This document shows positions 62,293-64,000 of a DNA stretch of 64,000 bases, piece by piece. Where the stretch lies: NCBI RefSeq assembly GCF_049310025.1, contig NZ_JBJYKD010000001.1, positions 1 through 64,000 of the forward strand. Direction: 5' to 3'. The notes beneath the pieces were generated by a model, which searched no databases, was not told the DNA's origin, and saw only the letters and a list, made by a program, of their open reading frames with translations. Position numbers and translations under genes: made by a program. The stretch is from JBJYKD01 sp049310025 (GTDB lineage: Bacteria; Bacillota; Thermosediminibacteria; Thermosediminibacterales; Tepidanaerobacteraceae). Each line of letters begins with the position of its first letter. The first letter of the stretch is position 1.

Positions 62293-63465
62293 ATGGCAAA
62301 AGTCATTCTTACAAAACACCGTTCCAATCGGATTGAACGCGGGCACCCGTGGGTTTTCAAAACCGAAATCGACAGGATAGAAGGACATTTCTCCCCCGGC
62401 GACATGGTGGATGTGGTCAACTTTAAAGGAAGATTTCTTGGAAGGGGATATATCAATCCCAGGTCTCAAATAACTGTAAGGATTTTAACATATGATAAGG
62501 ACGAACCCATCGACGAGGAATTTTTTAAAAAAAGGATTATGGATGCCCTGAAATATCGCCAAACTCTCGGGTTTTCCGGTAGTTTCAGAGTCGTGTACGG
62601 CGAGGCCGATTTTCTCCCGGCCCTTATCGTGGACAAATTTGAAGATATCCTGGTCGTCCAGACCCTGGCTCTGGGCATGGACCGTTTCAAACCCGTCATA
62701 GTGGAAGTGCTGAAGGAAGTTTTCAATCCAGCGGGGATTTACGAAAGAAATGATGTACCCGTGAGAGAGCTGGAAGGATTGCCCCAGCAAAAGGGCCCAC
62801 TTTACGGCGATTTTGAGCCGGTTACCGTAATCGAAGAAAACGGCCTCAAGTTTTACGTGGACGTGGAAAACGGGCAGAAAACGGGCTATTTTCTGGATCA
62901 AAAGGAAAACCGCCGGGCCATCGCCCCTCTGGTAAGGGATGCCGATGTCCTGGAATGCTTTTGTTACACCGGTTCTTTTGCCCTTTGCGCCGCTTTTTTC
63001 GGCGCAAGGTCGGTTACGGCCTATGACGCCTCAAAAGAGGCTGTGGAACTCGCCAGAAAGAACGCCGAACTTAACAATCTGTCTCACATATGCGGTTTTG
63101 AAGAGGGCAATGCCTTTGACGTGTTGAGGCGCCTCTATGACAAAAGACAAAAATTCGATGTGGTGATTCTTGATCCCCCGGCCTTCGCCAAAAATAAACA
63201 TGCCCTGCAAAACGCGGTCAGGGGATATAAAGAAATAAACCTGCGGGGAATGAAGTTGCTGCGGCCCGGGGGCTTTCTCATAACATCCTCCTGCTCCCAC
63301 CACGTCAGCGAAACATTATTTTGGGACATTGTGGAATCGGCCGCTTTTGACGCGGGGGTAAGGCTAAGGCTTGTGCAAAGCCGTACCCAGGCCAAAGATC
63401 ACCCCATCCTGACTTCATCGGACGAAACCAGGTATTTAAAGTTTCTAATGCTGCAGGTAATATGA
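62293..63465 (+). CDS. Class I SAM-dependent rRNA methyltransferase (RlmI-like)
   Basis: A 390-residue protein: an N-terminal PUA domain (about 1-75, KHRSNRIERGHPWVFKTEID), a central domain, and a Rossmann methyltransferase (VLECFCYTGSFALCAAFFGARSVTAYDASKEAV; DVVILDPPAFAKNKHALQ, motif IV DPPAF). The likely reaction is cytosine-5 methylation of 23S rRNA, as for RlmI; target position is inference. GGAGGAG precedes the ATG. Confidence 0.92.
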   Translation: MAKVILTKHRSNRIERGHPWVFKTEIDRIEGHFSPGDMVDVVNFKGRFLGRGYINPRSQITVRILTYDKDEPIDEEFFKKRIMDALKYRQTLGFSGSFRVVYGEADFLPALIVDKFEDILVVQTLALGMDRFKPVIVEVLKEVFNPAGIYERNDVPVRELEGLPQQKGPLYGDFEPVTVIEENGLKFYVDVENGQKTGYFLDQKENRRAIAPLVRDADVLECFCYTGSFALCAAFFGARSVTAYDASKEAVELARKNAELNNLSHICGFEEGNAFDVLRRLYDKRQKFDVVILDPPAFAKNKHALQNAVRGYKEINLRGMKLLRPGGFLITSSCSHHVSETLFWDIVESAAFDAGVRLRLVQSRTQAKDHPILTSSDETRYLKFLMLQVI

Positions 63466-63467
63466 AA

Positions 63468-64000
63468 TTAAATTTTTATAATCCACGCGGCCGCACTGAA
63501 ATAGATAAAAAGGCCGGTAATGTCCAGAACGGTCGTTACCAGGGGGCCTGAAGCCACAGCGGGATCATGGCCCATTTTATGCCACAAAAGGGGCATGAAA
63601 GTCCCCAGCACTGCGGCAAAAATCAGGTTGAAAGCCATAGCCATCCCTACCACCAGCCCCAGCAGCGCCTCTCCCTGCCACACATATGCAATAAGGGCTA
63701 TCAGCACACCGTTTAAAGTCCCAAGAATAATACCCACTGCCGCCTCTCTCAGCACGTTCCTGCTCAATGAAGCGGAGTTGATTTCTCCGGTGGCCAGCCC
63801 CCTTACAACAATGGCCGCCGATTGTGTGCCCACATTCCCCCCCATATCCATCAGCACGGGGATAAAAAATGAAAGAGCCACGAGAGTCTGTAAAGCATTT
63901 GAAAATTTGTTTATTACCGCACCCGAAATAATTTCCCCCAGCACCGCAACCAGAATCCAGGGAAGGCGCCTTTTAGCCCTGAGCCATGACGAACTTTTCT
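63468..64000 (-). CDS. mgtE: Magnesium transporter MgtE, C-terminal membrane domain (cut by window edge)
   Basis: The leftward frame is open from the right edge (KSSSWLRAKRRLPWILVAVLGEIISG) to a stop at 63468. It encodes the five-helix MgtE pore domain with DMGGNVGTQSAAIVVRGLATGEI and the helix containing GTLNGVLIALIAYVWQGEALLGLVVGMAMAFNLIFAAVLGTFMPLLWHKMGHDPAVASGPLVTTVLDITG, whose Asp is the Mg2+-site residue. The N-terminal and CBS domains lie outside the window. It converges with the methyltransferase gene, 2 nt apart. Confidence 0.92.
   Translation of the reverse strand, partial: KSSSWLRAKRRLPWILVAVLGEIISGAVINKFSNALQTLVALSFFIPVLMDMGGNVGTQSAAIVVRGLATGEINSASLSRNVLREAAVGIILGTLNGVLIALIAYVWQGEALLGLVVGMAMAFNLIFAAVLGTFMPLLWHKMGHDPAVASGPLVTTVLDITGLFIYFSAAAWIIKI

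Noticed and set aside
1..64000. Search by eye for CRISPR arrays, tRNA genes, rRNA genes and prophage modules
   Set aside because: No spaced direct repeats, no cloverleaf-like segments recognised, and no phage structural genes; the palindromic GC-rich elements found are T-box, riboswitch and terminator structures.

Overview
The window comes from a low-to-mid GC, spore-forming anaerobic Firmicute. An origin in or near Thermosediminibacterales/Thermoanaerobacterales (Tepidanaerobacter-like) is my inference. The support is a spore photoproduct lyase, WhiA/RapZ/GlmR with HPr, T-box leaders, a glycyl radical enzyme (strict anaerobe), strong GGAGG ribosome sites with many GTG/TTG starts, and mostly leftward gene orientation. 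No tRNA, rRNA or CRISPR array was recognised.

Layout. 1-1.5 kb: an IS1182-family transposase cut by the left edge. 1.6-5.5 kb: an orphan YhfZ-like regulator, a ClC exchanger and, rightward, spore photoproduct lyase. 5.5-22.5 kb: a leftward accessory cluster that reads as one nutritional system for proline/hydroxyproline peptides. It holds a sigma-54 activator, a proline racemase, a Na+/solute symporter, an XRE-cupin regulator, an Xaa-Pro peptidase, a five-gene peptide ABC importer, a trans-4-hydroxy-L-proline dehydratase-type glycyl radical enzyme (HypD) and its activase. Two near-consensus -24/-12 promoters lie before the racemase and before hypD, and each has a similar AGAC-NN-TGTCT palindrome about 100 bp upstream. 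An IS110 relic and a DMT-transporter relic mark past rearrangement here.

22.9-35.9 kb: mixed housekeeping: a zinc-ribbon protein, polyprenyl diphosphate synthase convergent with a YtpB-like C35 terpene synthase, BirA, OsmC, TypA, an MBL hydrolase, a macro-domain protein, a Ca2+ P-type ATPase, a LysE exporter and several uncharacterised small genes. 36.1-48.2 kb: PcrB and the branched-chain amino acid genes. The ilvB-ilvN-ilvC-leuA-leuC-leuD-leuB operon follows a tandem leader made of a ykkC-type riboswitch (context suggests ppGpp sensing), a terminator, a T-box (candidate Leu specifier CUC) and a second terminator. A second ilvB has its own promoter and T-box (candidate Ile specifier AUC) and is followed by ilvE.

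48.2-60.4 kb: a central-metabolism and replication block (YbgC-like thioesterase, pyruvate kinase, PfkA, DnaE, YtoI-like CBS regulator) and the conserved rapZ-glmR-whiA-HPr block with a PHP hydrolase upstream. 60.6-64 kb: HAD hydrolase, YlbF, UPF0180, an RlmI-like methyltransferase and the C-terminal part of MgtE, cut by the right edge.

The most notable items are the sigma-54-controlled hydroxyproline/proline peptide cluster, the riboswitch plus T-box tandem, a regulator whose only sensible start codon is AUA, and a spore photoproduct lyase lacking the usual hydrogen-donor cysteine.
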